Shown: positions 1 through 9,073 of the stretch, one piece after another
Layout of the letters: every line of letters begins with the position of its first letter
Numbering within the stretch: position 1 is the stretch's first letter
Notes under the pieces: model-generated
The model's input: the letters and a program-made list of their open reading frames with translations, nothing else
Database searches by the model: none
Told to the model about the DNA's origin: nothing
Origin: Acinetobacter pittii ANC 4050
GTDB lineage: Bacteria > Pseudomonadota > Gammaproteobacteria > Pseudomonadales > Moraxellaceae
DNA length: 64,000 nt
Direction of reading: 5' to 3'
Assembly (NCBI RefSeq): GCF_000399685.1
Contig: NZ_KB976987.1
Span: forward strand, 2,619,954 to 2,683,953
Made by a program: the position numbers and the translations under genes

Positions 1-144
1 GAACTTGATCTAAAACTTGCAGAGCAATACATCAAGTTAGGTGCTTATCCAGCAGCTCAAGCGTTATTGGCAAGTAATGAGCAAAAATTCAACACAGAAC
101 AACAACAACGCGCGAAAAACCTACTTAATCGCATAGCTTCTTAG
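1..144 (+). CDS. FimV-like protein, C-terminal end (partial)
   Basis: The window opens inside an ORF; the last 47 codons and a TAG stop are visible. The residues begin [20 protein letters not shown], which matches the short C-terminal FimV domain (a D-x-A-x-x-Y-I-x-x-G helical pair). FimV is an inner-membrane, peptidoglycan-binding hub for type IV pili and twitching motility. The position next to truA is the usual pseudomonad/Acinetobacter arrangement and supports the call. Only the tail is visible, so the LysM and membrane parts cannot be checked. A hairpin terminator follows immediately. Confidence 0.7.
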   Translation, partial: ELDLKLAEQYIKLGAYPAAQALLASNEQKFNTEQQQRAKNLLNRIAS

Positions 145-163
145 AACTGTTCGATTTACCATA

Positions 164-188
164 AGCAGTCAGAGATGACTGCTTTTTT
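164..188 (+). terminator. Rho-independent terminator after fimV-like gene
   Basis: AGCAGTCA, a GAGA loop and TGACTGCT form a perfect 8-bp stem followed by six T. It lies 20 bases after the fimV-like stop and ends 15 bases before the asparaginase start, so the two are probably separate transcription units. Confidence 0.85.
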
Positions 189-202
189 ATGCCTGCAAAA
201 AT

Positions 203-1174
203 ATGAAAAAAATAGCCTTATTTTATATGGGTGGTACTTTTGGTTGCATTGGTGAACCTTTAGCTCCTATGCCTTATGACCAATTCCTACCTCAACTTGA
301 AAAAGTAATTCCCCCACACTTAACAGTTGACTGCTTCGCTGCGCCCAATATTGTTGATAGCAGTGCATGTACAGCACCTGATTGGTTACGTCTAATTCAA
401 CGCATACAACAACTACAACTTGAAGGTTATCAACATTTCGTTGTTATTCATGGTACAGACACGCTCAGTTATGCGGCTGCAACCCTAGCCCGCTTTTTAG
501 GCCAAAGCTGTCATATTGTAATTACTGGTAGCCAATACCCGTTACTTAATATTCAAGGTGACAATACTCGTGAATTTACTGATGCAATTGAGAACTTATA
601 CCTTGCATTAGAACAAGTGATTTCTCTACCTGTGGGTGCTTATCTCGCATTCCACCATCAAGTATTCCACGCACAAACTGCATTAAAAACGCATACGACT
701 GAACTCGATGCTTTTTCAGGTTTAAGTAGTGAAGTTGAATTTGCGCCTCAGCAAAATGAATTGATCGTACAAGACAACCAAATTGAACGAGCAGCTTCAT
801 TTCAGATTTTAAACTGGATGATGCAACCGATTGCAACAGAGCACTTAGTTCAGCAATTACGTCACTTACTTCCAGCCCCTCCGCACTTTTTAGTGTTACA
901 AGGTTTTGGTACGGGTAATATTGCGGTAAACCAAGAATTACTCGCAACATTAGATGAACTGTATGCTCATGGTTGTGTTCCAATTTTGGCAACACAAGTA
1001 ACTTTTGGTGGTATTGATCAACGTTATGCGATTAGTGCATGGGCCAAAACTGCAAAAATTGTCATTAGCGATGCTAATAGTCATGCAGATCTCTATGCAA
1101 AAGCACTTCAAATCTATTTAAAATACCCAACTCCAGAACAATGGCTAAGTCATTGGAACGAAAATTTGCATTAA
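203..1174 (+). CDS. Asparaginase (type I-like, cytoplasmic)
   Basis: Hydrolyses L-asparagine to aspartate and ammonia. The 323-residue protein fits the L-asparaginase/Glu-tRNA(Gln) amidotransferase-like family. The N-terminal nucleophile motif is GGTFG (Thr12), and the second catalytic motif is HGTDTLSYA near residues 84-92 (Thr-Asp pair). There is no signal peptide, which favours the low-affinity cytoplasmic type. The gene ends 14 bases before truA, which has its own Shine-Dalgarno sequence, so the two may be co-transcribed. Substrate preference (Asn versus Gln) cannot be decided from sequence. Confidence 0.85.
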   Translation: MKKIALFYMGGTFGCIGEPLAPMPYDQFLPQLEKVIPPHLTVDCFAAPNIVDSSACTAPDWLRLIQRIQQLQLEGYQHFVVIHGTDTLSYAAATLARFLGQSCHIVITGSQYPLLNIQGDNTREFTDAIENLYLALEQVISLPVGAYLAFHHQVFHAQTALKTHTTELDAFSGLSSEVEFAPQQNELIVQDNQIERAASFQILNWMMQPIATEHLVQQLRHLLPAPPHFLVLQGFGTGNIAVNQELLATLDELYAHGCVPILATQVTFGGIDQRYAISAWAKTAKIVISDANSHADLYAKALQIYLKYPTPEQWLSHWNENLH

Positions 1175-1188
1175 ACAGAGGTAAAGCC

Positions 1189-1986
1189 ATGCAACGTTAT
1201 GCGGTCGGTATTGAATTTAGCGGAGTTCAATACCGAGGTTGGCAAACACAACAGCCAGGCGTTGCCAGCGTTCAGGAAACGATTGAGCGTGTACTTAGCA
1301 AAATTGCAGATGAGCCTATTGCACTTCACGGCGCGGGTCGTACTGACGCTGGAGTACATGCAACAAATATGGTGGCACACTTTGATACGAACGCTATTCG
1401 TCCAGAAACAGGATGGTTAAGAGGGGCAAACAGCCAATTGCCTAAAGATATTTCCATTCAGTGGATTAAACTGATGGATGAAAGTTTTCATGCGCGTTTT
1501 AAAGCGACTGCACGACGTTACCGCTATATCATCTATAACGCGCCCCATCGCCCAGCACTATTACACAAACAAGTTACTCACATTTACCAAAAGCTAGATG
1601 TGAAAAAGATGATTGAAGCTGCCAGTAAGTTTGAAGGAACGCATAACTTTGAAACTTTTCGCGCAGCAGCATGCCAGTCAAACCAGCCTGTGCGACATGT
1701 AACGCATTGCCGTTTATTTGAACATGGACGCTATTTGGTTCTAGATATTCAAGCAGATGGTTTTTTACATCATATGGTACGCAATATTGTCGGTTGCTTA
1801 CTCGAAATTGGTCAAGGTATGTATGAAATTGATCATATCGATGCGATGTTTGCGGCACAAGATCGTAAAGCAGCTGGTGTAACTGCCCCACCCGATGGCC
1901 TTTATTTTATTCAGTGTAATTATCCTGAGCAGTTTGATTTACCGCAGCCACCACTTGGACCACATTGGCTAAACCTACCTGAGTAA
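1189..1986 (+). CDS. truA: tRNA pseudouridine(38-40) synthase TruA
   Basis: Converts uridines 38-40 of the tRNA anticodon arm to pseudouridine. The catalytic aspartate is in GAGRTDAGVHA (Asp53), and the conserved HHMVRNIVG segment is present in the C-terminal half. I placed the start at the ATG at 1189 because AGAGG at 1177-1181 sits 7 bases upstream and the protein then begins MQRYAVGIEFSG, the usual TruA N-terminus. An in-frame ATG at 1141 lies inside the asparaginase gene and would add 16 atypical residues. The resulting length is 265 residues, normal for the family. Confidence 0.95.
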   Translation: MQRYAVGIEFSGVQYRGWQTQQPGVASVQETIERVLSKIADEPIALHGAGRTDAGVHATNMVAHFDTNAIRPETGWLRGANSQLPKDISIQWIKLMDESFHARFKATARRYRYIIYNAPHRPALLHKQVTHIYQKLDVKKMIEAASKFEGTHNFETFRAAACQSNQPVRHVTHCRLFEHGRYLVLDIQADGFLHHMVRNIVGCLLEIGQGMYEIDHIDAMFAAQDRKAAGVTAPPDGLYFIQCNYPEQFDLPQPPLGPHWLNLPE

Positions 1987-2013
1987 GCTTAGCCAATTCG
2001 ACCTATACTTAAT

Positions 2014-3039
2014 CTAGCGATGTTGTTTACGCTTACGGTATTCAACCGGCGTTTCATTCGTCCAACGTTTAAAAGCACGATAGAACGTACTTGGTTCAGA
2101 GAAACCTGTTAAATACACAATACGCTCAACACTCTCATTGGTATTTGCCAAAAGCTTTTTAGCCAAACGACAACGATAGTCAGAAAGTATTTGCTGAAAA
2201 CTAGTATTCGCCTCACTGAGCTGAGTACGTAAGCGACGCGGAGTAATATTCAACTGAGCAGCCACCGTTTCCAACGTGGTTTCTCCACTTTCCAGTGTTG
2301 AACCAATTGCACGGCGAACTTCACCCACCAAATCATAACGGGCCAGTTCCTGCAATTTTTCAATCGCGAGCTGCTCATGCAACTGCAATAACTCAGGCTC
2401 TGCTTGCCAAAGCTGGAAATCTAAAATAGCAGGGTCAAAATATAAACGTGTCTCTTTCTGGCCTAAGCTAACTGGGCAGCCGAATACACGGAAATATTCA
2501 TCCTCAGAAGCACCTTCACTAAAATTAAAATCGATGAAGATAGGATGAAATTGCCCTTCAGTAATGAATTTAAAGAATCTAAGTATGCCTGAAATTGCAC
2601 ATTCGGAAAAATGACGGTTGACTAGATTGTCAGCGCCAATCTGTTCGCCATTGGTTAAATAACAACGTCCTTCTTCAACCACTAGTTTTGCATCAAATGC
2701 ATCACTAATGAGTCGTTGATAAGCTAAAGCTCGTTTTAAGCCTTCACCAAAGGTTTCACTACTAATAAATAGATGTTCAATCACCTGCCCTCGATACAAA
2801 GGCAAATGCTCACCTAAATGCAGACCGATGTCTGGATCTTTACTGACTTCCTGAGCGGCAGTCCAAAAGGCGTACTGTGCACTTAACGGTGTACGTGCAT
2901 TGGTATCGACCTGATTTAAAGCAACTCCCGCTTTGGTTAATATTTCTTCTGTTGGCAATCCCGCACGACGAATCGCTTGATAGCCAAAGCGTAATACAAC
3001 TGATGCATCTGTTAGCTGACCCACGCAGTGCCCTTCCAT
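2014..3039 (-). CDS. AraC-family transcriptional regulator (arabinose-binding-like N-domain)
   Basis: A 341-residue regulator with two parts: an N-terminal ligand-sensing region of the Arabinose_bd type (about residues 25-215, as in OruR/ArgR-like regulators) and a C-terminal pair of helix-turn-helix motifs (about residues 235-338). The end carries the AraC signature, VERIVYLTGFSEPSTFYRAF followed by WTNETPVEYR. It is convergent with truA and divergent from infA. No obvious target operon adjoins it, so its regulon and ligand are unknown. The ribosome binding site is weak. Confidence 0.85.
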   Translation of the reverse strand: MEGHCVGQLTDASVVLRFGYQAIRRAGLPTEEILTKAGVALNQVDTNARTPLSAQYAFWTAAQEVSKDPDIGLHLGEHLPLYRGQVIEHLFISSETFGEGLKRALAYQRLISDAFDAKLVVEEGRCYLTNGEQIGADNLVNRHFSECAISGILRFFKFITEGQFHPIFIDFNFSEGASEDEYFRVFGCPVSLGQKETRLYFDPAILDFQLWQAEPELLQLHEQLAIEKLQELARYDLVGEVRRAIGSTLESGETTLETVAAQLNITPRRLRTQLSEANTSFQQILSDYRCRLAKKLLANTNESVERIVYLTGFSEPSTFYRAFKRWTNETPVEYRKRKQHR

Positions 3040-3225
3040 GTAGATACTTCATTGATATTTAGGGCTGTTGACCTTTATGCAATTAACAGTCCCTAATAAC
3101 TATGATTTTAGATTAGCGTTGATTGACCGAACTGACAACAGAATTACTCAGCTTTTGTGAAAAAAATTACATCTTTTTTGATTAGTCATAGTTTAACCAG
3201 ATGCTTTAGCAGAAGTGTGTCTATC

Positions 3226-3254
3226 TTGTTTTTTTTAAAAAAATTGACTATAAT
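3226..3254 (+). promoter_or_regulatory. Probable sigma-70 promoter of infA
   Basis: TTGTTT at 3226-3231, a 17-base spacer and a perfect TATAAT at 3249-3254, giving a predicted short leader. A strong AGGTAGG ribosome binding site lies at 3279-3285. Confidence 0.6.
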
Positions 3255-3287
3255 TTGCGCCTTTCCAATTTGATCATCAGGTAGGCT

Positions 3288-3509
3288 ATGGCCAATAAAG
3301 AGGAACTCATTGAGTTCGAAGGCGTTGTCACCGAAACGCTTCCTAATACGATGTTCCGTGTACGTCTTGAAAACGGTCACGAAGTTATTGCACACATTTC
3401 TGGTAAAATGCGTAAACACTATATTCGTATTCTTACTGGCGACAGTGTAAAAGTCGAAATGACTCCATATGACTTAACTAAAGGTCGTATTACGTACCGT
3501 GCTCGCTAA
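3288..3509 (+). CDS. infA: Translation initiation factor IF-1
   Basis: The 73-residue protein is one S1/OB-fold domain and is nearly identical to IF-1 across gammaproteobacteria: [14 protein letters not shown] at the start, [15 protein letters not shown] in the middle and KGRITYR at the end. It binds the ribosomal A site during initiation together with IF-2 and IF-3. It is transcribed alone, with its own promoter and a strong terminator. Confidence 0.98.
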   Translation: MANKEELIEFEGVVTETLPNTMFRVRLENGHEVIAHISGKMRKHYIRILTGDSVKVEMTPYDLTKGRITYRAR

Positions 3510-3520
3510 TTAGTGAATGC

Positions 3521-3550
3521 AAAAAAGCCACTTTATGATGTGGCTTTTTT
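3521..3550. terminator. Bidirectional terminator between infA and LprI-like gene
   Basis: AAAAAAGCCAC and GTGGCTTTTTT form a perfect 11-bp stem around TTTATGAT. The A and T tracts let it serve both convergent genes. Confidence 0.9.
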
Positions 3551-3560
3551 ATTGCGTCAT

Positions 3561-3932
3561 TTATTCATTTAAGCGACTGGTTTTACATCCTACCGTTTGG
3601 CATTCACGCAATCTTTCTTGCAGCCAATGGTTTCTTTCCTGCGTTGTCTGTAAACGACATTGCACGTCTACGCTATTCCTATTTGAATCTGTACACTCGG
3701 CATCACGTTGACGTATCCATACAAGTTGAGACTTCTTAAGAATATTTTTCTGCGCGGTGTTTAACTTTACTCGTAGAGCTTGATAATTCTTATTCAGATC
3801 TGCATCAGCGCTCGCATAAATTTTATTTGTACAGTAGATATCATCGTAAGTATTGCGGGCACTATCACAATTATCTGCATAGACCGAAGTCATTCCAAAA
3901 CTGCATAAAAAAGCAAAAACTATTTTTCTCAT
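3561..3932 (-). CDS. Secreted LprI/DUF1311-like protein
   Basis: The chosen start gives 124 residues with a signal peptide, MRKIVFAFLCSFGMTSVYA, probably cleaved before DNC. The mature part has paired cysteines and the pattern of the DUF1311/lysozyme-inhibitor LprI family (C-D-x-A, D-x-x-Y-C, A-D-A-D-L-N-x-x-Y, then W-I-x-x-R-D-A-E-C). I preferred the ATG at 3932 because AAGGAAG sits just upstream; a longer in-frame extension to 4130 lacks family resemblance. Lysozyme inhibition is inferred from the family name only. It probably acts in the periplasm. Confidence 0.75.
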   Translation of the reverse strand: MRKIVFAFLCSFGMTSVYADNCDSARNTYDDIYCTNKIYASADADLNKNYQALRVKLNTAQKNILKKSQLVWIRQRDAECTDSNRNSVDVQCRLQTTQERNHWLQERLRECQTVGCKTSRLNE

Positions 3933-4106
3933 CTTTTTCTTCCTTAAGTTTTCTATGAAATTATTTTTAAAGTGGTATGAATGTAATGATAAATCGAAAG
4001 ACAAATTTGCCTTCCATTTATCATAATCCTCCTTTTTTACTTTACAAGTTTGCAAATACAACCTATTGTTCTTTAATAATAAATATAATTTTATATAGTG
4101 AGAAAA

Positions 4107-4514
4107 ATGAACATATATACCCGATGCCAAATTGGCTTATTGTCTTTCATAATGATTTATCTTAACGGTTGTGCTAGCCACCTACACCAATCTGTAGATT
4201 TACAGGAATATTTAAAGGGCTTTCTAGGCAAATCATCGGCTAGTATTCAACAAGATATCAATTTACGTAGTCTTGGTTTTCAAGTCGCTAGCACTCCACA
4301 AAAAACATCCAACCAGCTCATCTATACGATTTTACGTCCGTTAAGCATCCCAATCCCGATGGTGAGTAATGTCGATATGAGAGGCGGTTCTGTTCCCATA
4401 CAATCAGGTAATTTGAGTAGCAATTCTTATGATTTGAATTTCAACTGCAAAGTTATTTTTCAGCTTAAAAATGATATTGCCGAGTCTATTCAATATGAAG
4501 GTAAAGCCTGCTAA
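4107..4514 (+). CDS. Hypothetical lipoprotein
   Basis: A 135-residue protein whose N-terminus has a short positive region, a hydrophobic stretch and a lipobox, LNGC, with Cys22 as the likely lipidated residue. I do not recognise the family. The mature domain contains repeated polar Ser/Asn/Gln-rich segments and one further cysteine pair (FNCKVIF and the C-terminal GKAC), which could form a disulfide. A GTG codon nine bases upstream (4098) is an alternative start; GTGAG there may instead act as a weak ribosome binding site. It ends at a terminator shared with leuB. Confidence 0.6.
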   Translation: MNIYTRCQIGLLSFIMIYLNGCASHLHQSVDLQEYLKGFLGKSSASIQQDINLRSLGFQVASTPQKTSNQLIYTILRPLSIPIPMVSNVDMRGGSVPIQSGNLSSNSYDLNFNCKVIFQLKNDIAESIQYEGKAC

Positions 4515-4530
4515 AACATAGGCAAAAAAA

Positions 4531-4556
4531 AACGCAGCGTTGAGCTGCGTTTTTTA
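4531..4556. terminator. Bidirectional terminator between lipoprotein gene and leuB
   Basis: AACGCAGC, a GTTGA loop and GCTGCGTT form an 8-bp stem with an A tract before it and a T tract after it, between convergent genes. Confidence 0.85.
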
Positions 4557-4566
4557 TAAGAAGCTT

Positions 4567-5646
4567 TTAAGCAAGAGCAGCGACAACTGCCTCACCCATC
4601 TCAGCTGTACCAACTTTTGTCATACCTTCAGACATAATATCCGCTGTACGTAAGCCTTGATCAAGTACTTGACCTACTGCATCTTCAATTGCTTTTGCAG
4701 CAGCTTCTTCACGGAATGTATAGCGAAGCATCATTGCAACTGAAAGAATTGTTGCCAATGGGTTCGCCACATTCTGACCCGCGATATCAGGTGCAGAACC
4801 ATGGCAAGGCTCATACATACCTTTGCCATTTTCATCCAATGATGCAGATGGCAACATACCGATTGAACCTGTAAGCATTGCTGCTTCATCAGATAAAATA
4901 TCGCCAAATAAGTTACCCGTTACGATTACGTCGAACTGTTTAGGCGCACGCACAAGTTGCATTGCAGCATTATCAACATACATGTGTGAAAGCTGAATGT
5001 TTGAATAATTCGCTTGCTGTAAGTCAGTAACTGTTTGCTTCCAAAGCTCTGTTACTTCTAAAACGTTGGCTTTATCTACCGAACAAACCTTACCACCACG
5101 TAATCCTGCAAGTTCAAAAGCCACTTTTGCAATACGTTTAATTTCACTTTCAGAATAAACGTCAGTGTTATAGCCTTGTTTCTCACCGTTTTCGAGTTCA
5201 CGAATACCACGTGGCTGACCGAAATAGATCCCGCCAGTCAATTCACGAACAATTAAAATATCCAAGCCCGCAACAATTTCAGGTTTTAAGCTAGAAGCAT
5301 CTGCTAATTGTGGATATAAAATCGCTGGGCGCAAATTAGCAAACAAGTTAAGTTCACTACGAATTTTTAACAGACCACGTTCAGGACGAATAGAGCGCTC
5401 AATGGTGTCCCATTTTGGTCCGCCTACCGCACCTAATAAAATTGCATCTGCTTTTTTTGCCTGTTCACTCGTTACAGCTGGATAGGGTTCGCCATGCGCA
5501 TCAATTGCCGCGCCGCCTAGTAAGCCATGTTCCCAAGTTAACGATAAATTAAATTTTTCATTTACTGTATTTAATACTTTTTCTGCCGCCCCAACAATTT
5601 CAGGACCAATACCATCACCAGCTAAAATTAAAATCTGTTTAGACAT
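4567..5646 (-). CDS. leuB: 3-isopropylmalate dehydrogenase LeuB
   Basis: Oxidatively decarboxylates 3-isopropylmalate to 2-oxoisocaproate with NAD in leucine synthesis. The 359 residues are full length. Visible motifs are the arginine-rich substrate loop [31 protein letters not shown], and the metal/substrate signature [20 protein letters not shown]. It is the last gene of the leftward leuC-leuD-leuB cluster, separated from leuD by a lipoprotein gene of unknown function. Confidence 0.97.
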   Translation of the reverse strand: MSKQILILAGDGIGPEIVGAAEKVLNTVNEKFNLSLTWEHGLLGGAAIDAHGEPYPAVTSEQAKKADAILLGAVGGPKWDTIERSIRPERGLLKIRSELNLFANLRPAILYPQLADASSLKPEIVAGLDILIVRELTGGIYFGQPRGIRELENGEKQGYNTDVYSESEIKRIAKVAFELAGLRGGKVCSVDKANVLEVTELWKQTVTDLQQANYSNIQLSHMYVDNAAMQLVRAPKQFDVIVTGNLFGDILSDEAAMLTGSIGMLPSASLDENGKGMYEPCHGSAPDIAGQNVANPLATILSVAMMLRYTFREEAAAKAIEDAVGQVLDQGLRTADIMSEGMTKVGTAEMGEAVVAALA

Positions 5647-5684
5647 GAACTTTTTCCATTTTCCAAAGACAAGCAGCGTTACAA

Positions 5685-6269
5685 CTACCGCGGTGTTAGT
5701 TTTTTCTGTTCGAGGAATTCACCTAGTCCCGTTGTAACATCAAATGGTCGACAAAAACGGCGAACTACATGCTCATCTTGTTCTAAGTCAACACATAATG
5801 GATCTGGTACAGAAACATTCAGCAAACTACCCGAACGGTTAGTTTTGTCTCGGTACATTTTAAATGTATAGCGATGGTTGGCATTAAATTGGTGAATAAC
5901 ATGAATTGTTTCAGCCCGATCTGGAGAAATCGGATAGAAACGGATCACCACTTCATATTGTTTAGCAGGCACAGATAAATATAAGCTGTTAGTTTCGCTA
6001 AGCACTGAGCCTTGTAATCTCACAATTCCTTGATGAATTGCCTGATTACTAATTCTTCGTGTTTGCGCATCTACTACAGTAATATCATTTAGTCGTTCAA
6101 ATTCACAACTCTTCGCGCCCGAACAATATATTGCTGCATTCTGCCCCAAATTTTCTTGTTCAGCCTGCTTAATACGGACAGTATCCACTACATTGTAAGT
6201 GCTTTGACAAGCACTGAGTGTTATTGCGCACAGGCTCAACAAAAAGCTATGAGTAACGTTCCTCTTCAT
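5685..6269 (-). CDS. Hypothetical lipoprotein within the leu cluster
   Basis: A 194-residue protein with a signal peptide ending LSAC, so Cys21 is the predicted lipid anchor. The mature part contains an extra CSGAKSCEF cysteine pair and is otherwise mostly beta-like, with no family I recognise. It lies between leuD and leuB on the same strand, 38 bases before leuB and 112 bases after leuD. Read-through from the leu promoter is plausible, but a role in leucine synthesis is not implied. The 112-base gap may hold its own promoter. Confidence 0.7.
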   Translation of the reverse strand: MKRNVTHSFLLSLCAITLSACQSTYNVVDTVRIKQAEQENLGQNAAIYCSGAKSCEFERLNDITVVDAQTRRISNQAIHQGIVRLQGSVLSETNSLYLSVPAKQYEVVIRFYPISPDRAETIHVIHQFNANHRYTFKMYRDKTNRSGSLLNVSVPDPLCVDLEQDEHVVRRFCRPFDVTTGLGEFLEQKKLTPR

Positions 6270-6381
6270 TGTTCAAGCCCAATCCTCATCTAGTGCATAA
6301 TTCTAAGGTGTTTTTATGCTTTAGCATGTTAGCAAGAGTTTGAACGCTACGCCATGGCTATGTTTAAAATGTACCAAAAGG

Positions 6382-7029
6382 TTAATTTAACTCTTGGAAT
6401 ACCCAAGGACGAACTTGTTTAGTTTTTTCTTCATACGCGCGAATTGCGTCCGCATTTTGAAGAGTTAAACCAATATCATCCAAACCATTTAACAAGCAAT
6501 GCTTACGAAATGGATCAACTTCAAATTTAAAAGCTTCACCTGTTGGCGTACGTACTTCTTGAGCTGCTAAATCAATTGTTAATTGATATCCATCATTGGC
6601 AGCGCATTCTTTAAATAACTGATCAACAATTTCTTCTGACAAAATGACAGGTAACATGCCATTTTTGAAACAGTTATTAAAGAAAATATCAGCAAAGCTT
6701 GGCGCAATAACAGTACGGAAACCATATTCATTTAATGCCCAAGGCGCATGCTCACGGCTTGAACCACAACCAAAGTTAGTACGAGCAATTAAAACGGTTG
6801 CGCCTTGATAGCGAGGCTGATTTAAAACGAAATCCGGATTTTTTGGACGTATTGAATTGTCTTGTCCCGGATAACCTTCGTCTAAATAACGAAGCTCGTC
6901 AAATAAGTTGTCACCAAACCCAGTACGTTTAATTGACTTTAAAAACTGTTTTGGAATAATTAAATCTGTATCAACATTGGCACGATCTAATGGTGCAACG
7001 ATACCTTGTTCAACTGTATAAGCTTTCAT
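6382..7029 (-). CDS. leuD: 3-isopropylmalate dehydratase small subunit LeuD
   Basis: The small, swivel-domain subunit of isopropylmalate isomerase (215 residues, normal length). Motifs include [14 protein letters not shown] near the start and [15 protein letters not shown] in the middle, which complete the active site on LeuC. It starts 18 bases after the leuC stop, consistent with translational coupling. Confidence 0.97.
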   Translation of the reverse strand: MKAYTVEQGIVAPLDRANVDTDLIIPKQFLKSIKRTGFGDNLFDELRYLDEGYPGQDNSIRPKNPDFVLNQPRYQGATVLIARTNFGCGSSREHAPWALNEYGFRTVIAPSFADIFFNNCFKNGMLPVILSEEIVDQLFKECAANDGYQLTIDLAAQEVRTPTGEAFKFEVDPFRKHCLLNGLDDIGLTLQNADAIRAYEEKTKQVRPWVFQELN

Positions 7030-7047
7030 GGTTTGCTCCAGACCGAA

Positions 7048-8466
7048 TTAAAATGAACGAACATCAACAAAGTGACCAGCGATTGCAGCAGCTGCCGCCA
7101 TTGCCGGGCTCACTAAGTGAGTGCGACCGCCATTGCCTTGACGGCCTTCAAAGTTACGATTAGAGGTCGATGCACAGTGTTCGCCCGGTTGTAACTTATC
7201 TGCATTCATTGCTAAACACATTGAACAACCTGGTTCACGCCATTCAAAGCCAGCTTCCAAGAAGATTTTATCTAAGCCTTCTTTTTCTGCCTGTTGTTTA
7301 ACTAAACCAGACCCCGGAACAATCATAGCTTGCTTAATGGTAGAAGCTACCTTACGGCCCTTAACTACCTCAGCTGCAGCACGAATATCTTCAATACGAG
7401 AGTTGGTACAAGAACCGATAAAGACACGATCAAGTTGAATATCACCTAATGCCTGTCCTGCATTTAAACCCATATATTGATAAGCACGTGTCCAGTCATT
7501 ACGCTGAACATCATCTTTCGCTTGTTCTAAAGTTGGTACAGCTTCAGTGACCGGAATAACCATCTCAGGTGAAGTTCCCCAAGATACTTGTGGTTCGATT
7601 TCCGCGCCATTTAACTCAACTACGGCATCGAACACAGCATCTTCATCTGAATGCAATGTGTTCCAGTAAGCAACGGCTTGTTCCCATTGCTCGCCTTTTG
7701 GTGCGTAGCTACGGCCTTTCACGTATTCAATAGTTTTGTCATCGACTGCAACCATACCGACACGGGCACCGGCTTCAATTGCCATGTTACATACCGTCAT
7801 ACGTCCTTCAATCGACATATCACGGAACACTTGACCACCGAACTCGATTGCATAGCCTGTACCACCAGCAGTACCAATTTTAGCAATGATTGCTAACACC
7901 ACATCTTTTGGCGTTACACCCTTGCCCAATACGCCATCTACACGCACTAACATATTTTTAGATTTTTTCTGAATCAAACATTGTGTTGCTAACACATGTT
8001 CAACTTCAGATGTTCCAATACCATGCGCCAAGCAACCGAAAGCACCGTGAGTTGCTGTATGTGAATCCCCACATACAACTGTCATGCCCGGCAAGGTTAA
8101 GCCCTGTTCGGGTCCAACCACATGCACAATACCTTGACGAATATCATTGATGCTAAATTCAACGATATTGAAAGCTTTACAGTTGTCATCTAAGGTTTGA
8201 ACTTGAATACGAGATGTATCATCTTCAATCCCAGCAATACCTTGGTCACGTTCTTTTTTAGATGTTGGAACGTTGTGGTCCGGTGTCGCAACGTTTGCAC
8301 TTAAACGCCATGGTTGACGACCCGCAAGTTGCAAACCTTCAAATGCTTGTGGACTAGTCACTTCATGCAATAAATGACGGTCAATATAAAGTAAACATGA
8401 GCCATCATCACGCTGTGAAACAACGTGGTCATCCCACAATTTGTCATATAAAGTTTTGCCTGCCAT
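7048..8466 (-). CDS. leuC: 3-isopropylmalate dehydratase large subunit LeuC
   Basis: Aconitase-family subunit that interconverts 2- and 3-isopropylmalate using a 4Fe-4S cluster. The three cluster cysteines are in FIGSCTNSR and GCSMC near the C-terminus; [14 protein letters not shown] is also present. I set the start at 8466 ([12 protein letters not shown]), giving 472 residues, because a GGAG ribosome binding site lies 9 bases upstream. The alternative ATG at 8481 overlaps that site and adds five atypical residues. First gene of the leu cluster. Confidence 0.96.
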   Translation of the reverse strand: MAGKTLYDKLWDDHVVSQRDDGSCLLYIDRHLLHEVTSPQAFEGLQLAGRQPWRLSANVATPDHNVPTSKKERDQGIAGIEDDTSRIQVQTLDDNCKAFNIVEFSINDIRQGIVHVVGPEQGLTLPGMTVVCGDSHTATHGAFGCLAHGIGTSEVEHVLATQCLIQKKSKNMLVRVDGVLGKGVTPKDVVLAIIAKIGTAGGTGYAIEFGGQVFRDMSIEGRMTVCNMAIEAGARVGMVAVDDKTIEYVKGRSYAPKGEQWEQAVAYWNTLHSDEDAVFDAVVELNGAEIEPQVSWGTSPEMVIPVTEAVPTLEQAKDDVQRNDWTRAYQYMGLNAGQALGDIQLDRVFIGSCTNSRIEDIRAAAEVVKGRKVASTIKQAMIVPGSGLVKQQAEKEGLDKIFLEAGFEWREPGCSMCLAMNADKLQPGEHCASTSNRNFEGRQGNGGRTHLVSPAMAAAAAIAGHFVDVRSF

Positions 8467-8509
8467 GTCGTCTTGCTCCATTGGACTGGGTAATTCTAAT
8501 CTTTCTTCG

Positions 8510-8538
8510 ATTATAGCCAGAGTTTCACATAAATCTAA
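8510..8538 (-). promoter_or_regulatory. Probable leuC promoter
   Basis: On the minus strand, TTAGAT (8538-8533), a 17-base spacer and a perfect TATAAT (8515-8510). A perfect 8-bp inverted repeat, CTAATTTA/TAAATTAG (8535-8542 and 8552-8559), overlaps the -35 element and could be an operator. No attenuator-like leader peptide with leucine codons was seen in the 40 or so bases between promoter and start. Confidence 0.5.
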
Positions 8539-8620
8539 TTTATCATTTTTATAAATTAGAAAACTTTTTGGAATTAATCATAATCCTTTTGAGATACATC
8601 ATATTTAATAAATCGCTTTT

Positions 8621-8639
8621 GTTAATGATTATCATTTGC
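8621..8639. promoter_or_regulatory. Fur-box-like operator
   Basis: GTTAATGATTATCATTTGC matches 15 of 19 positions of the classical Fur consensus, including the core AATGATNATCATT. It overlaps the -35 element of the promoter for the DUF2061 gene. Fur binding is inferred. Confidence 0.65.
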
Positions 8640-8663
8640 ATAATCAATTTTTAATCTTATACT
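8636..8663 (+). promoter_or_regulatory. Probable promoter of the DUF2061 gene
   Basis: TTGCAT at 8636-8641, a 16-base spacer and TATACT at 8658-8663. The -35 hexamer shares four bases with the Fur-like box. Confidence 0.55.
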
Positions 8664-8709
8664 CTACTCTCTATACTAAAAATATCTAAAGTGGCTAAAG
8701 AGAATGATC

Positions 8710-8958
8710 ATGGCTAATATTCAAAAATTCGTTATAAATAATCAACGTACCTTAAAGAAAACCTTAAGCTATTACATTATGCATATTAGTGTAGCGATGC
8801 TAGTCGCATACTTTGTAACAGGTAATATCTGGATGGCTTTAACATTAAGTATGCTTGAACCAACCGTACAAGCTTTTGCCTTTTTCTTCCATGAAAAAGT
8901 ATGGGCAGCTAAAGATCGCCACGTATCCGCCTTAGCTGAAAAAGAAACAGCGGCTTAG
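8710..8958 (+). CDS. DUF2061 small membrane protein
   Basis: An 82-residue protein resembling the DUF2061 family of small inner-membrane proteins: a basic N-terminus (NNQRTLKKTLSYYIMH), two hydrophobic segments (about residues 26-41 and 44-60) and the family-like ending FHEKVWAAKDR. Its molecular function is unknown. I chose the second ATG (8710) because AAAGAGA lies 6 bases upstream, too close to serve the ATG at 8704. The Fur-like box over its promoter suggests derepression under iron limitation. It is divergent from leuC. Confidence 0.75.
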   Translation: MANIQKFVINNQRTLKKTLSYYIMHISVAMLVAYFVTGNIWMALTLSMLEPTVQAFAFFFHEKVWAAKDRHVSALAEKETAA

Positions 8959-9073
8959 GCTAAGATTAGTGCGGTAATTCACAACTTTCTCACTCGATTC
9001 GCTGCAAGCATGATACGATTTTGGCTTGGCAACTTTAGCCTCTCGATTTTTCTATTCCAAGTTGAGTTGTATT

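Noticed and set aside
576..995. 139-codon antisense ORF in the asparaginase gene
   Set aside because: The sense strand encodes a full conserved enzyme; the antisense frame has no start signal or family resemblance.
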